This document shows positions 1-5,504 of a stretch of DNA of 5,504 bases, in pieces. Source of the stretch: Rhizobacter sp. (lineage in GTDB: Bacteria > Pseudomonadota > Gammaproteobacteria > Burkholderiales > Burkholderiaceae); contig JACMKW010000395.1 in the NCBI GenBank assembly GCA_014379885.1, forward strand, positions 1 to 5,504. The letters are read 5' to 3'. Position 1 is the stretch's first letter. Every line of letters begins with the position of its first letter. The notes under the pieces were generated by a model. That model worked only from the letters and a program-made list of their open reading frames with translations, had not been told where the DNA came from and searched no databases. A program made the position numbers and the translations under genes.

Positions 1-417
1 GACAACCAGGAAGACAAGGAGCCGCTGTTCGACACCGTCGACACCGTGCGCGACACGCTGCGCATCATGGCCGAGATGGTGGCCGGCATCATCGTCAAGC
101 CCGAAGCGATGGAGCGCGCCGCGCTCAAGGGCTACGCCACCGCGACCGACCTCGCCGATTACCTGGTGAAGAAGGGCCTGCCCTTCCGCGATGCACACGA
201 AGTGGTGGCACACGCGGTGAAAACCGCCATCGGCCAAGGCAAGGATTTGAGCGAGCTGCCGCTGGCCACGCTGCAAGGCTTCAACGCCGCGATCACCGAC
301 GACGTGTTCGGCGTGTTGAGCCTGCAAGGTTCGCTCAACGCGCGCAACGTGCTGGGTGGCACGGCGCCAGCCCAGGTGCGTGCCCAGATTGCGCGGCACC
401 GCAGCCGCTTGGGCTGA
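1..417 (+). CDS. argH: Argininosuccinate lyase, C-terminal part (5' truncated by window)
   Basis: Argininosuccinate lyase splits argininosuccinate into arginine and fumarate in the cytoplasm, the last step of arginine synthesis. The reading frame is open from base 1, so 138 C-terminal residues are visible of a family that is usually about 460 long. The visible part starts at [12 protein letters not shown], which matches the conserved QEDKEPLFD stretch of the fumarase/aspartase superfamily member ArgH. It ends with the typical small C-terminal domain, including a [17 protein letters not shown] segment, a [13 protein letters not shown] segment and a closing [15 protein letters not shown]. The signature loop GSSxMPQKKNP and most catalytic residues lie upstream of the window. 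An internal ATG at 46 opens the same frame but is not a start, because homology continues upstream of it. The stop is TGA at 415-417. No terminator hairpin is visible between it and the next gene. Confidence 0.95.
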   Translation, partial: DNQEDKEPLFDTVDTVRDTLRIMAEMVAGIIVKPEAMERAALKGYATATDLADYLVKKGLPFRDAHEVVAHAVKTAIGQGKDLSELPLATLQGFNAAITDDVFGVLSLQGSLNARNVLGGTAPAQVRAQIARHRSRLG

Positions 418-470
418 ACCATTCGGCTGTGCATGCATCTGATGGCGCACTACCTGCGTAGGGTCCTCAG

Positions 471-1349
471 ATGAAATCCAAATCCCGCTTGGCCCGCCTG
501 GCCGCCACTGTGATCCTGAGCACTGCCCTCGCGGCGTGCTCCACGGGCATCAACTTGCTCAAGCCGTCGTCGACCCACGTGCTGACCGAAGGTGTGAGCT
601 ACGGCCCGCTCGTGCGCCAAAAGCTCGACATCTACCGCCCCAGCACCCAGCCGCCGGCCGGCGGCTGGCCCGTGGTGGTGTTCTTCTACGGCGGCTCCTG
701 GAACTGGGGCGAGCGCTCCGAGTACCAGTTTGCTGGTGAGGCCCTCGCGTCGCGCGGTGTGCTCACGCTGGTGGCCGACTACCGCCTCTACCCCGAAGTG
801 CGCTACCCCGTCTTTCTGGAAGATAGCGCAATGGCCGTGGCCTACGGCCTGCGCGAAGCGGGAAAACTCGGCGGCAACCCGAAGCGCGTGTTCGCGATGG
901 GCCACAGCGCTGGTGCCTACAACGCCGCCATGTTGGCGCTTGATGAGCGCTGGCTCAAAACTGCCGGCCAATCGCCGGCAGCCCTTGCAGGGTGGGTGGG
1001 GCTGGCGGGGCCTTACGATTTTTTGCCGATCTCGAACCCGCACGCCCAGCCGGTGTTCAACCACCCCAACTACCCCGCCGGCTCGCAGCCGCTGGAGTAC
1101 GCACACAAGGGTTCCCCGCGGGCGTTTCTGGGTGCGGCGAAGGACGACCAACTCGTCAATCCGCAACGCAACACCGTGGGTATGGCCACCCGGCTGCAAT
1201 CGAACGGTGTGCCGGTCACCCTCAAGCTGTACGACGGCGTCAGCCACGTGACGCTCGTGGCCTCGATGGCGTGGTCGTTGCGCTGGATGTCGCCGGTGCT
1301 CGATGACGTAAGCAGCTTCGTCAACCGGGAAGACCTGGCCAAGCCTTGA
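471..1349 (+). CDS. Predicted lipoprotein, alpha/beta-hydrolase fold esterase-like
   Basis: A 292-residue protein with a bacterial lipoprotein signal: basic N-terminus (MKSKSRLARL), hydrophobic core, and lipobox ALAAC with the acylated cysteine at residue 23. The mature protein is therefore probably anchored in the envelope, facing the periplasm. The rest resembles the Aes/BD-FAE-type carboxylesterases (COG0657). An oxyanion-hole motif FFYGGSW sits at 71-77, with tyrosine where many relatives have histidine (HGG). The nucleophile elbow GHSAG is at 144-148 (Ser146). A KDDQLVN segment at 224-230 supplies the likely acid (Asp225 or Asp226), and SHV at 258-260 gives the likely catalytic His259. 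The triad thus looks complete and the length is normal. The start at 471 is supported by the signal peptide directly after it and a weak GTAGGG ribosome site about 7 bp upstream. Spacing of 53 bp from argH allows co-transcription, but no functional link is evident. The substrate is unknown; a carboxyl ester is the family-level guess. Confidence 0.88.
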   Translation: MKSKSRLARLAATVILSTALAACSTGINLLKPSSTHVLTEGVSYGPLVRQKLDIYRPSTQPPAGGWPVVVFFYGGSWNWGERSEYQFAGEALASRGVLTLVADYRLYPEVRYPVFLEDSAMAVAYGLREAGKLGGNPKRVFAMGHSAGAYNAAMLALDERWLKTAGQSPAALAGWVGLAGPYDFLPISNPHAQPVFNHPNYPAGSQPLEYAHKGSPRAFLGAAKDDQLVNPQRNTVGMATRLQSNGVPVTLKLYDGVSHVTLVASMAWSLRWMSPVLDDVSSFVNREDLAKP

Positions 1350-1360
1350 GGCGAGTGGTT

Positions 1361-1395
1361 GCGTTATTCGGCTCAAATTTTGAGTCGAATAACGC
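1361..1395. repeat. 35-bp near-perfect palindrome in convergent junction
   Basis: The arms 1361-1377 and 1379-1395 are inverted copies around base 1378. Sixteen of 17 positions are Watson-Crick pairs and the remaining one (1371/1385) is G opposite T, which would be a G-U wobble in RNA read from the + strand. The left arm begins GCGTTATTCGGCTC and the right arm ends GAATAACGC. It is much more AT-rich than its surroundings and begins 11 bp after the hydrolase stop. No U-run follows on either strand, so it is not a standard intrinsic terminator. It could be an operator, a 3'-end stabilising hairpin or a dispersed palindromic element; the sequence alone does not decide. Confidence 0.85.
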
Positions 1396-1397
1396 GG

Positions 1398-1499
1398 GGC
1401 CACGGCTTCGCGCGACTCATCGAACTGGTGACGCTCGGTTTGCTGGTGGCCGAGGGCGCTGGGCGATCAACGCGCTATCGCATCAATCTCTCAGGTTGA
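1398..1499 (+). pseudogene. Possible remnant of a winged-helix C-terminus (Fic-type tail)
   Basis: In the same frame as the upstream hydrolase, after its stop, the DNA reads RLIELVTLGLLVAEGAGRST followed by RYRINLSG and a TGA stop at 1497-1499. This is the pattern of a winged-helix C-terminal tail (helix, then leucine-rich turn, then a GxGRSTRY wing) as seen at the end of many Fic-family proteins and some ATP-binding transcriptional regulators. Nothing upstream supplies the rest of such a protein: the frame runs back through the palindrome to the hydrolase stop with no ATG or credible ribosome site. It therefore looks like the 3' scrap of a deleted gene. The match is from memory of family patterns over about 28 residues, so chance is not excluded. 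Confidence 0.45.
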
Positions 1500-1543
1500 G
1501 TGGCCTGAGCACGGCCAGCGTTGCCAATCGCTTGCACTGACGC

Positions 1544-1572
1544 AATGAAAAGAGCCGCCCGAAGGCGGCTCC
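1544..1572 (-). terminator. Intrinsic terminator of the leftward transporter operon
   Basis: Read on the - strand, an 8-bp GC-rich stem (GAGCCGCC pairing with GGCGGCTC, 1552-1571) closes a UUCG tetraloop and is followed by TTTTCATT. The UUCG loop is exceptionally stable and the U-run sits directly after the stem, so this is a textbook Rho-independent terminator for transcription coming from the binding-protein gene, whose stop lies 26 bp upstream of the hairpin. On the + strand the loop is CGAA and no T-run follows, so it should be weak or inactive for the hydrolase transcript. A short (CT)5C run at 1578-1588 lies between the gene and the hairpin. Confidence 0.9.
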
Positions 1573-1597
1573 GAAAACTCTCTCTCTCAGCGCAAGA

Positions 1598-2827
1598 TCA
1601 GTCGGACGCGCCGATCACGTCGCCGAAGCCGATCCACTGGGTGCCGTTGAACTTGTTCAGCTGGCCTTGTTCCATCAGGAAGTAGTCGGTGGGCGACGTG
1701 TTGATCGCCATGCCTGGCAGCAGCAAGGGCAGCTTGAAGTTCTTCAGGTTGGCCGCCTGCTTCATCACGTTTTCACGTGTCAGGTCGTTGCCGCACTGCT
1801 TGAGCACCTGCACCATGGTCTGCGCCGAGATGTAGGCGTACATGTTGCTGGCGTCCTTGGGGTCGCCGTCACGGAAGTGGCGGCCCATGAAGGCGCGCCA
1901 TTCGAGCATGGCAGGGTCGTCCTTCCACTGCGGGTCGTTCGGATCCTTGTAGTACTGCAGCGTGACCAGGTCTTTCGACTTGTCGAGGCCTGCCGGGGTC
2001 AGCACCGAGCCGATGGATGCACCGACGTTGTTGATGACGTGCAGCGGCTTCCAGCCCGAGTCGAAGGCCTTGCGGATCGCTTGCGCAGCGAACTTCGGCG
2101 TGGTGATGTTGATGAAGGTGTCAGCACCCGAAGATTGCAGCGTCAGGATCTGCGAATCCACGGTTGGGTCAGAGACCTCGTACGTGGCTTCCTTGACGAT
2201 CATCGATGCGCCCTTGGCACCCAGGCCGTCTTTCACGCCCTTGAGCACGTCTTTGCCGTAGTCGTCGTTCTGATACAGCACGGCGATCTTGGCGTTGGGC
2301 TTGGTCTTGAGCAGCCACTTCGCGTAGATGATGCCTTCGGACTGGTAGCTCAGGTTGAAGCCGATGGTCCAGGGGAAATTCTTCGGGTCACCCCATTTGG
2401 TAGCGCCGGTGGACAGGAAGAGGTGCGGCACCTTCTTCGCATTCACGTACTTGTGGATGGCGCTGTTGGGCGCGGTGCCCAGGGTGTTGAACAGGGCCAG
2501 CACTTCGTCTTGTTCGACCAGCTTGCGCACCTGCTCCACGGTCTTAGGCGGGCTGTAGCCGTCGTCGAGGCTGATCAGGTTGATCTTGCGGCCGTTGATG
2601 CCACCTTGCTCGTTGATCATCTTGAAGTAAGCCACGTGCAGCTTACCGATGGTGCCGTAGGCCGAGGCCGGGCCGCTGTACGGCATGGTCTGGCCGAGCT
2701 TGATCTCGGTGTCAGAGGCTCCAGGGCCGTACTTGCCGGCCGCGGATGCGCTCACTGGAATCAATGCCACTGCAAGCGTGGCACACGCTGCAGCCCACTG
2801 GGCAAGCTTCAAAGTTCTTGATGTCAT
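1598..2827 (-). CDS. ABC transporter periplasmic binding protein, LivK/HAAT family
   Basis: A 409-residue periplasmic solute-binding protein (Peripla_BP_6, COG0683) that would deliver a ligand to the LivH/LivM permeases. The Sec signal is clear: basic start (MTSRTLKLAQ), hydrophobic stretch to about residue 25, and cleavage probably after SASA or SASAA (29-30). The mature part opens with the family pattern EIKLGQTMPYSGPASAYG (41-58), then INEQGGINGRKI (71-82), DDGYSPPKTVEQVRKLVEQD (88-107), a LFNTLGTAPNSA segment (112-123) and LYQNDDYGKD (184-193). The ATG at 2827 was chosen over an in-frame ATG 36 bp upstream because the signal peptide starts there and a good AAGGAAG ribosome site precedes it. 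The gene is last in the operon, 78 bp after livM. The ligand is uncertain: this subgroup is commonly labelled branched-chain amino acid binding, but members bind other amino acids, amides or carboxylic acids, so I give no gene symbol. Confidence 0.93.
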   Translation of the reverse strand: MTSRTLKLAQWAAACATLAVALIPVSASAAGKYGPGASDTEIKLGQTMPYSGPASAYGTIGKLHVAYFKMINEQGGINGRKINLISLDDGYSPPKTVEQVRKLVEQDEVLALFNTLGTAPNSAIHKYVNAKKVPHLFLSTGATKWGDPKNFPWTIGFNLSYQSEGIIYAKWLLKTKPNAKIAVLYQNDDYGKDVLKGVKDGLGAKGASMIVKEATYEVSDPTVDSQILTLQSSGADTFINITTPKFAAQAIRKAFDSGWKPLHVINNVGASIGSVLTPAGLDKSKDLVTLQYYKDPNDPQWKDDPAMLEWRAFMGRHFRDGDPKDASNMYAYISAQTMVQVLKQCGNDLTRENVMKQAANLKNFKLPLLLPGMAINTSPTDYFLMEQGQLNKFNGTQWIGFGDVIGASD

Positions 2828-2831
2828 GTTG

Positions 2832-2838
2832 CTTCCTT
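2832..2838 (-). promoter_or_regulatory. Ribosome binding site of the binding-protein gene
   Basis: On the - strand AAGGAAG ends 4 bases before the ATG at 2827. It is the best Shine-Dalgarno match among the three complete genes of this operon, and it decides the start: the longer in-frame alternative beginning at 2863 would place this site inside the coding sequence. A strong site fits the need for excess binding protein over permease. Confidence 0.75.
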
Positions 2839-2905
2839 TCAAACTGTCGAACACACATTGCACGGGCCTGTCTACGCATCCAACGCGGCAGGCTACGTTG
2901 CGGGC

Positions 2906-3910
2906 CTACTGAGTAACCCGCCCTCGTAGAAACCGAGACTTCACGATACGAACAAAGCCCGCCACACCTGTGGGCATCACGTACATGAAGACGATCAGGA
3001 ACACACCGTAGATGGCCCACGGTGCGGCCTTGGAAATTTCGTCCGCCACGTTCGGGATGAACTGGATGAACAGCGCCCCGTACACCGCACCCGAGATCGA
3101 CGACAAGCCGCCGATCACCACCCCGATGAACAAGGTGAACGACAAACAGATGCCGAACGAATCGGGCGCGACGAACTGCACCACGATAGCGCCGAGCGCG
3201 CCGGCGATGCCGGTGTAAAGCGCCGACACACCGAAGGTGAGCGACTTGTACATCGCGGTATTCACGCCCATGGCCTGCGCCGCGACCGGCTGGTCACGAA
3301 TGGCCACCATCGCCCGGCCGACACGGCCGCGCAGCAGGTTCCAGGCGACGATGAACAGCAACACCGCCCACGCCAGCACGAAGAAATACAGCCATTGGTC
3401 TTGCGATATCTTGAGCCACTCGGGCGGGTCGGGTTTGATGATCACCAGGCCTTGCGAGCCACCGGTCCAGTGTTCGAACACCTTGTGCTTCAAGATCTGC
3501 GGCATGGCAATGCCCAGCGCCAACGTGGCAATCGACAAGTACAAGCCTTCAAGCCGCAGCGCCGGCAAACCGAACAGGAAACCCGCTGCCAGACACACCA
3601 CACCGGCGATCGGAATGGTGAGCCAGTAAGGCACATTGCCCTTGTCCATCAAGATAGCCGCGGTATAGGCCCCGATGGCATAGAAGGCCCCGTGGCCCAG
3701 CGAAATCTGGCCGTTGAAGCCCATCAGCATGTTCAGGCCCAGGATGGCAATGGCGTAGGCCAGGGCCAGGGTGAGCTGGAACACGCGGTAGTTGGCAATG
3801 AAGAACGGCAATACGCAGATGCCCACCAGCAGCAGCGCGAGGCCGATCAACTGGTTGCGACTGAGCGCGGGTTTGTGAGTTGTTGTCATTTCAGGCTTTG
3901 GGTTCGTCAT
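2906..3910 (-). CDS. livM: ABC transporter permease, LivM family
   Basis: A 334-residue inner-membrane permease (BPD_transp_2, COG4177), one of the two channel subunits. A short hydrophilic N-terminus is followed by several hydrophobic segments, beginning near residues 20-40 and 43-63. Family landmarks are GFNGQISLGHGAFYAIGAY (64-82), LRLEGLYLSIATLALG (118-133), the periplasmic-side TGGSQGL (149-155), and the cytoplasmic coupling loop around GRAMVAIRDQPVAAQAMGVN (198-217), which contacts the ATPases. The C-terminus is the usual MPTGVAGFVR stretch plus a basic tail. Length is normal for the shorter LivM proteins that lack an N-terminal extension. The ATG at 3910 lies one base after the livH stop, pointing to translational coupling. 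A second ATG seven codons in (M8) cannot be excluded, since neither has a strong ribosome site. The symbol denotes the family; the substrate is not established. Confidence 0.94.
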   Translation of the reverse strand: MTNPKPEMTTTHKPALSRNQLIGLALLLVGICVLPFFIANYRVFQLTLALAYAIAILGLNMLMGFNGQISLGHGAFYAIGAYTAAILMDKGNVPYWLTIPIAGVVCLAAGFLFGLPALRLEGLYLSIATLALGIAMPQILKHKVFEHWTGGSQGLVIIKPDPPEWLKISQDQWLYFFVLAWAVLLFIVAWNLLRGRVGRAMVAIRDQPVAAQAMGVNTAMYKSLTFGVSALYTGIAGALGAIVVQFVAPDSFGICLSFTLFIGVVIGGLSSISGAVYGALFIQFIPNVADEISKAAPWAIYGVFLIVFMYVMPTGVAGFVRIVKSRFLRGRVTQ

Positions 3911-3911
3911 G

Positions 3912-4781
3912 TCAGACCCGGGAAACGTTGACTTTGCCGAACAAGCCGGACGGACGGATCACCAGCACCGTGACGATGAGAATCAGCGCGATGGTGAACT
4001 TGAGCTCGTTGCCCAGGTAGGTGCCCACCACGTTTTCGAGAATGCCGACCAGAAAGCCGCCTACCACCGCACCGCCAGGGCTGTCGATGCCGCCCAGCAA
4101 GGCGCCGGCAAAGGCATACAGCAGCACGCCGCCCATCATGTTGGGCTCGAGGTAGACGATGGGCGCGATCATCATGCCGGCCACACCACCGATGGCCGCT
4201 GCCAGGCCCCAGCCCAGCGCCAGCATCCAGCCCACGCGCACGCCCACCAGCCGGGCCGACACCGGGTTTTGCGCGGCAGCACGCATGGCCAAGCCGAGCG
4301 GCGTGAAGCGGAAGAACACGAACAGCAGCATCAGCAACACGAAGGTGATGCCCATGGTGCCCAGCTCATGCGAAGACAGGTAGCGGTTGCCGAACAGCGG
4401 CTGATCCGGAAACGGGCTGGCGAAGGGTTTGATGGTGTACGAAAACACCCACCCGGCGATGCTGTTGAAAATGACCAGCAGCCCGATGAACACCGTGACA
4501 ACCGCCAGCACCGGAGCGTGCTCCACCGGCCGAATGATCACGCGCTCGATCACCACGCCGGCAATGAAGGACACCACCACCGTGATGAAGAACGCCACCC
4601 AGTACGGCATGCCGGTCTGAAGCAGCGTCCACGCCAGGTAGGTGGCAAACATGGCCATCTCACCTTGCGCGAAGTTCACGTGGTGGGTGGCCTGGTAGAT
4701 CATGACGAGCGCCAGCGCCATGCTGGCGTAGATGCCGCCAGTGGCCAGGCCAGAGAGGATTTGATGGATCAGCAGGTCCAT
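3912..4781 (-). CDS. livH: ABC transporter permease, LivH family
   Basis: A 289-residue inner-membrane permease (BPD_transp_2, COG0559), partner of LivM. It begins MDLLIHQILSGLATGGIYAS, a very typical LivH opening, then LVMIYQATHHVNFAQGEMAM (25-44), the ERVIIRP motif (79-85), the cytoplasmic coupling loop TPLGLAMRAAAQNPVSARLV (160-179), AFAGALLGGIDSPGGAVVGG (223-242) and a closing RPSGLFG (276-282). The length is that of the family. The frame stays open 96 bp further upstream, but that extension is arginine-rich, overlaps the livF gene and has no family match, so the ATG at 4781 is preferred. The ribosome site is weak (AAAAGAAAAA, overlapping the livF stop), so translation is probably coupled to livF, whose stop lies 10 bp upstream. 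The symbol denotes the family; the ligand is unknown. Confidence 0.94.
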   Translation of the reverse strand: MDLLIHQILSGLATGGIYASMALALVMIYQATHHVNFAQGEMAMFATYLAWTLLQTGMPYWVAFFITVVVSFIAGVVIERVIIRPVEHAPVLAVVTVFIGLLVIFNSIAGWVFSYTIKPFASPFPDQPLFGNRYLSSHELGTMGITFVLLMLLFVFFRFTPLGLAMRAAAQNPVSARLVGVRVGWMLALGWGLAAAIGGVAGMMIAPIVYLEPNMMGGVLLYAFAGALLGGIDSPGGAVVGGFLVGILENVVGTYLGNELKFTIALILIVTVLVIRPSGLFGKVNVSRV

Positions 4782-4791
4782 GATTTTTCTT

Positions 4792-5504
4792 TTAGTACCC
4801 GAGGTAGGAGCGGCGAACCGACTCGTCGTTGCGAATCGATTCCGACGTGCCCGAGATGACCACGCGGCCGGTCTCAAGCAGGTAGGCGTGATCGGCCAGC
4901 TTGAGTGCGAGCGAAGCGTTCTGCTCCACCAGCAACATGCTGATGCGGTCTTTCTCGTTGATAGACTTGAAGATGCTGAACATCTCCTGCACCACCAGCG
5001 GAGCCAGGCCGAACGAGGGTTCGTCCAGCAGCAAGAGGCGCGGGCGCAGCATCAATGCACGCGACACCGCCAGCATCTGCTGTTCACCGCCCGAGAGGGT
5101 GCCGGCCTGCTGCTTGCGCCGCTCTTTGAGACGCGGGAAGTAGGTGTACATGCGCTCGTAGTCGAGCTCCACCTCGGCGCGGTCTTTGCGGGTGTAGGCA
5201 CCCATGCGCAGGTTTTCTTCGGTCGTGAAGTTGAGGAAGGTGCCGCGGCCGTCGGGCACGTGGGCCACACCCATGCGCACCACCTTTTCGGTGGCCGCAC
5301 CCACCAGCTGCCGGCCTTCGAACAGGATGCTGCCGGTCGTGGACACCGTCTGGCACAGGGCGCGCAAGGTGGTGGTCTTGCCCGCGCCGTTGGCGCCCAG
5401 GATGGCGGTGATGCGGCCGGCGGCGAGGCTGAAGTCGATGCCCTGCAGCACCCTGGTGGCGCCGTAGGACGCGGTGAGGCCGCGCACTTCCAGCAGCTCA
5501 GACA
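4792..5504 (-). CDS. livF: ABC transporter ATP-binding protein, LivF family (start codon cut by window edge)
   Basis: A cytoplasmic ATPase (COG0410) that powers the LivH/LivM channel together with LivG. The frame reads SELLEVRGLTASYGATRVLQ from 5502 leftward, and the two last window bases (TG on the - strand) fit an ATG whose A lies one base beyond 5504. The protein would then be 237 residues, normal for LivF. Counting from that Met: Walker A GANGAGKT at 37-44, the LivF-typical RMGVAHVPDGRGTF segment (77-90) followed by TTEENL, ABC signature LSGGEQQ at 137-143, Walker B LLLLDEP at 157-163, and LLVEQN in the switch region near 191-196, where LivF proteins have Gln instead of the usual His. The GTG at 5487 is a possible but less likely start because the upstream SELLEV is a normal LivF N-terminus. 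No livG is in the window; it is expected further upstream. Confidence 0.94.
   Translation of the reverse strand, partial: SELLEVRGLTASYGATRVLQGIDFSLAAGRITAILGANGAGKTTTLRALCQTVSTTGSILFEGRQLVGAATEKVVRMGVAHVPDGRGTFLNFTTEENLRMGAYTRKDRAEVELDYERMYTYFPRLKERRKQQAGTLSGGEQQMLAVSRALMLRPRLLLLDEPSFGLAPLVVQEMFSIFKSINEKDRISMLLVEQNASLALKLADHAYLLETGRVVISGTSESIRNDESVRRSYLGY

Noticed and set aside
430..440. Short self-complementary TGCATGCA-type sequence between argH and the hydrolase gene
   Set aside because: It is only 8 bp of symmetry and expected by chance. No promoter or terminator feature is attached to it.
450..1403. Long open frame on the - strand opposite the hydrolase gene (317 codons)
   Set aside because: It is a product of high GC content and codon bias in the real + strand gene. 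Its translation is rich in Arg, His, Gly and Val, has no recognisable domain, and the + strand protein has a signal peptide and catalytic motifs.
1346..1540. A 64-codon + strand open frame in the junction, starting inside the hydrolase stop region
   Set aside because: Its translation has no family resemblance and it runs through the palindrome. Another frame of the same stretch gives the more protein-like winged-helix tail.
1578..1588. (CT)5C dinucleotide run
   Set aside because: It is too short to call a meaningful repeat and lies between a stop codon and its terminator. It is noted only because it could vary by slippage.
1667..2821. Long open frame on the + strand opposite the binding-protein gene (384 codons)
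   Set aside because: It is the antisense shadow of a clearly recognised periplasmic binding protein. The translation is low-complexity in Val, His, Arg and Gly, with no known motif.
2843..2874. Possible promoter for the binding-protein gene (TTGGAT, 17 bp, CAATGT on the - strand)
   Set aside because: The -10 element matches the consensus at only two of six bases, too weak to annotate.
3909..4859. Open frame on the + strand opposite the livH gene (316 codons)
   Set aside because: The translation is dominated by His, Gln, Arg and Glu, the usual antisense image of a membrane protein gene in GC-rich DNA, and no ribosome site supports it.
4782..4877. N-terminal extension of livH by 32 codons
   Set aside because: The extension is Arg/Ala/Ser-rich, overlaps livF and has no LivH counterpart. 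MDLLIHQILSGL at 4781 is the normal family start.

Overview
The window looks like chromosomal DNA of a high-GC betaproteobacterium, most likely a member of the Burkholderiales. This rests on the GC-rich codon use, the style of the transporter proteins and the branched-chain-type ABC cassette. It is an inference; there is no rRNA or other marker gene here.

Left part, + strand (1-1349): the 3' end of argH (argininosuccinate lyase, last step of arginine synthesis), then a 53-bp gap and a complete gene for a predicted outer-envelope lipoprotein of the alpha/beta-hydrolase (esterase) fold.

Middle (1350-1597): a 248-bp convergent junction with no intact gene. It holds a 35-bp near-perfect palindrome, a short open stretch that reads like the broken C-terminal end of a winged-helix protein (Fic-type tail), and a strong intrinsic terminator with a UUCG loop that serves the leftward operon.

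Right part, - strand (1598-5504): four genes of a branched-chain amino acid-type (LivFHMGK/HAAT) ABC importer. In transcription order they are livF-like ATPase (its 5' end is cut by the window edge, apparently by one base), livH-like permease, livM-like permease and livK-like periplasmic binding protein. Gaps are 10 bp (F-H), 1 bp (H-M) and 78 bp (M-K). The binding protein would capture a ligand in the periplasm, LivH and LivM would form the channel, and LivF plus a LivG partner (not in the window, presumably upstream on the - strand beyond 5504) would power it. The ligand cannot be read from the sequence. Leucine-type amino acids, other amino acids, urea-like amides and aromatic or other carboxylates are all transported by this family.

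I see no previously undescribed system here. The parts worth a second look are the palindrome and the gene remnant in the convergent junction.
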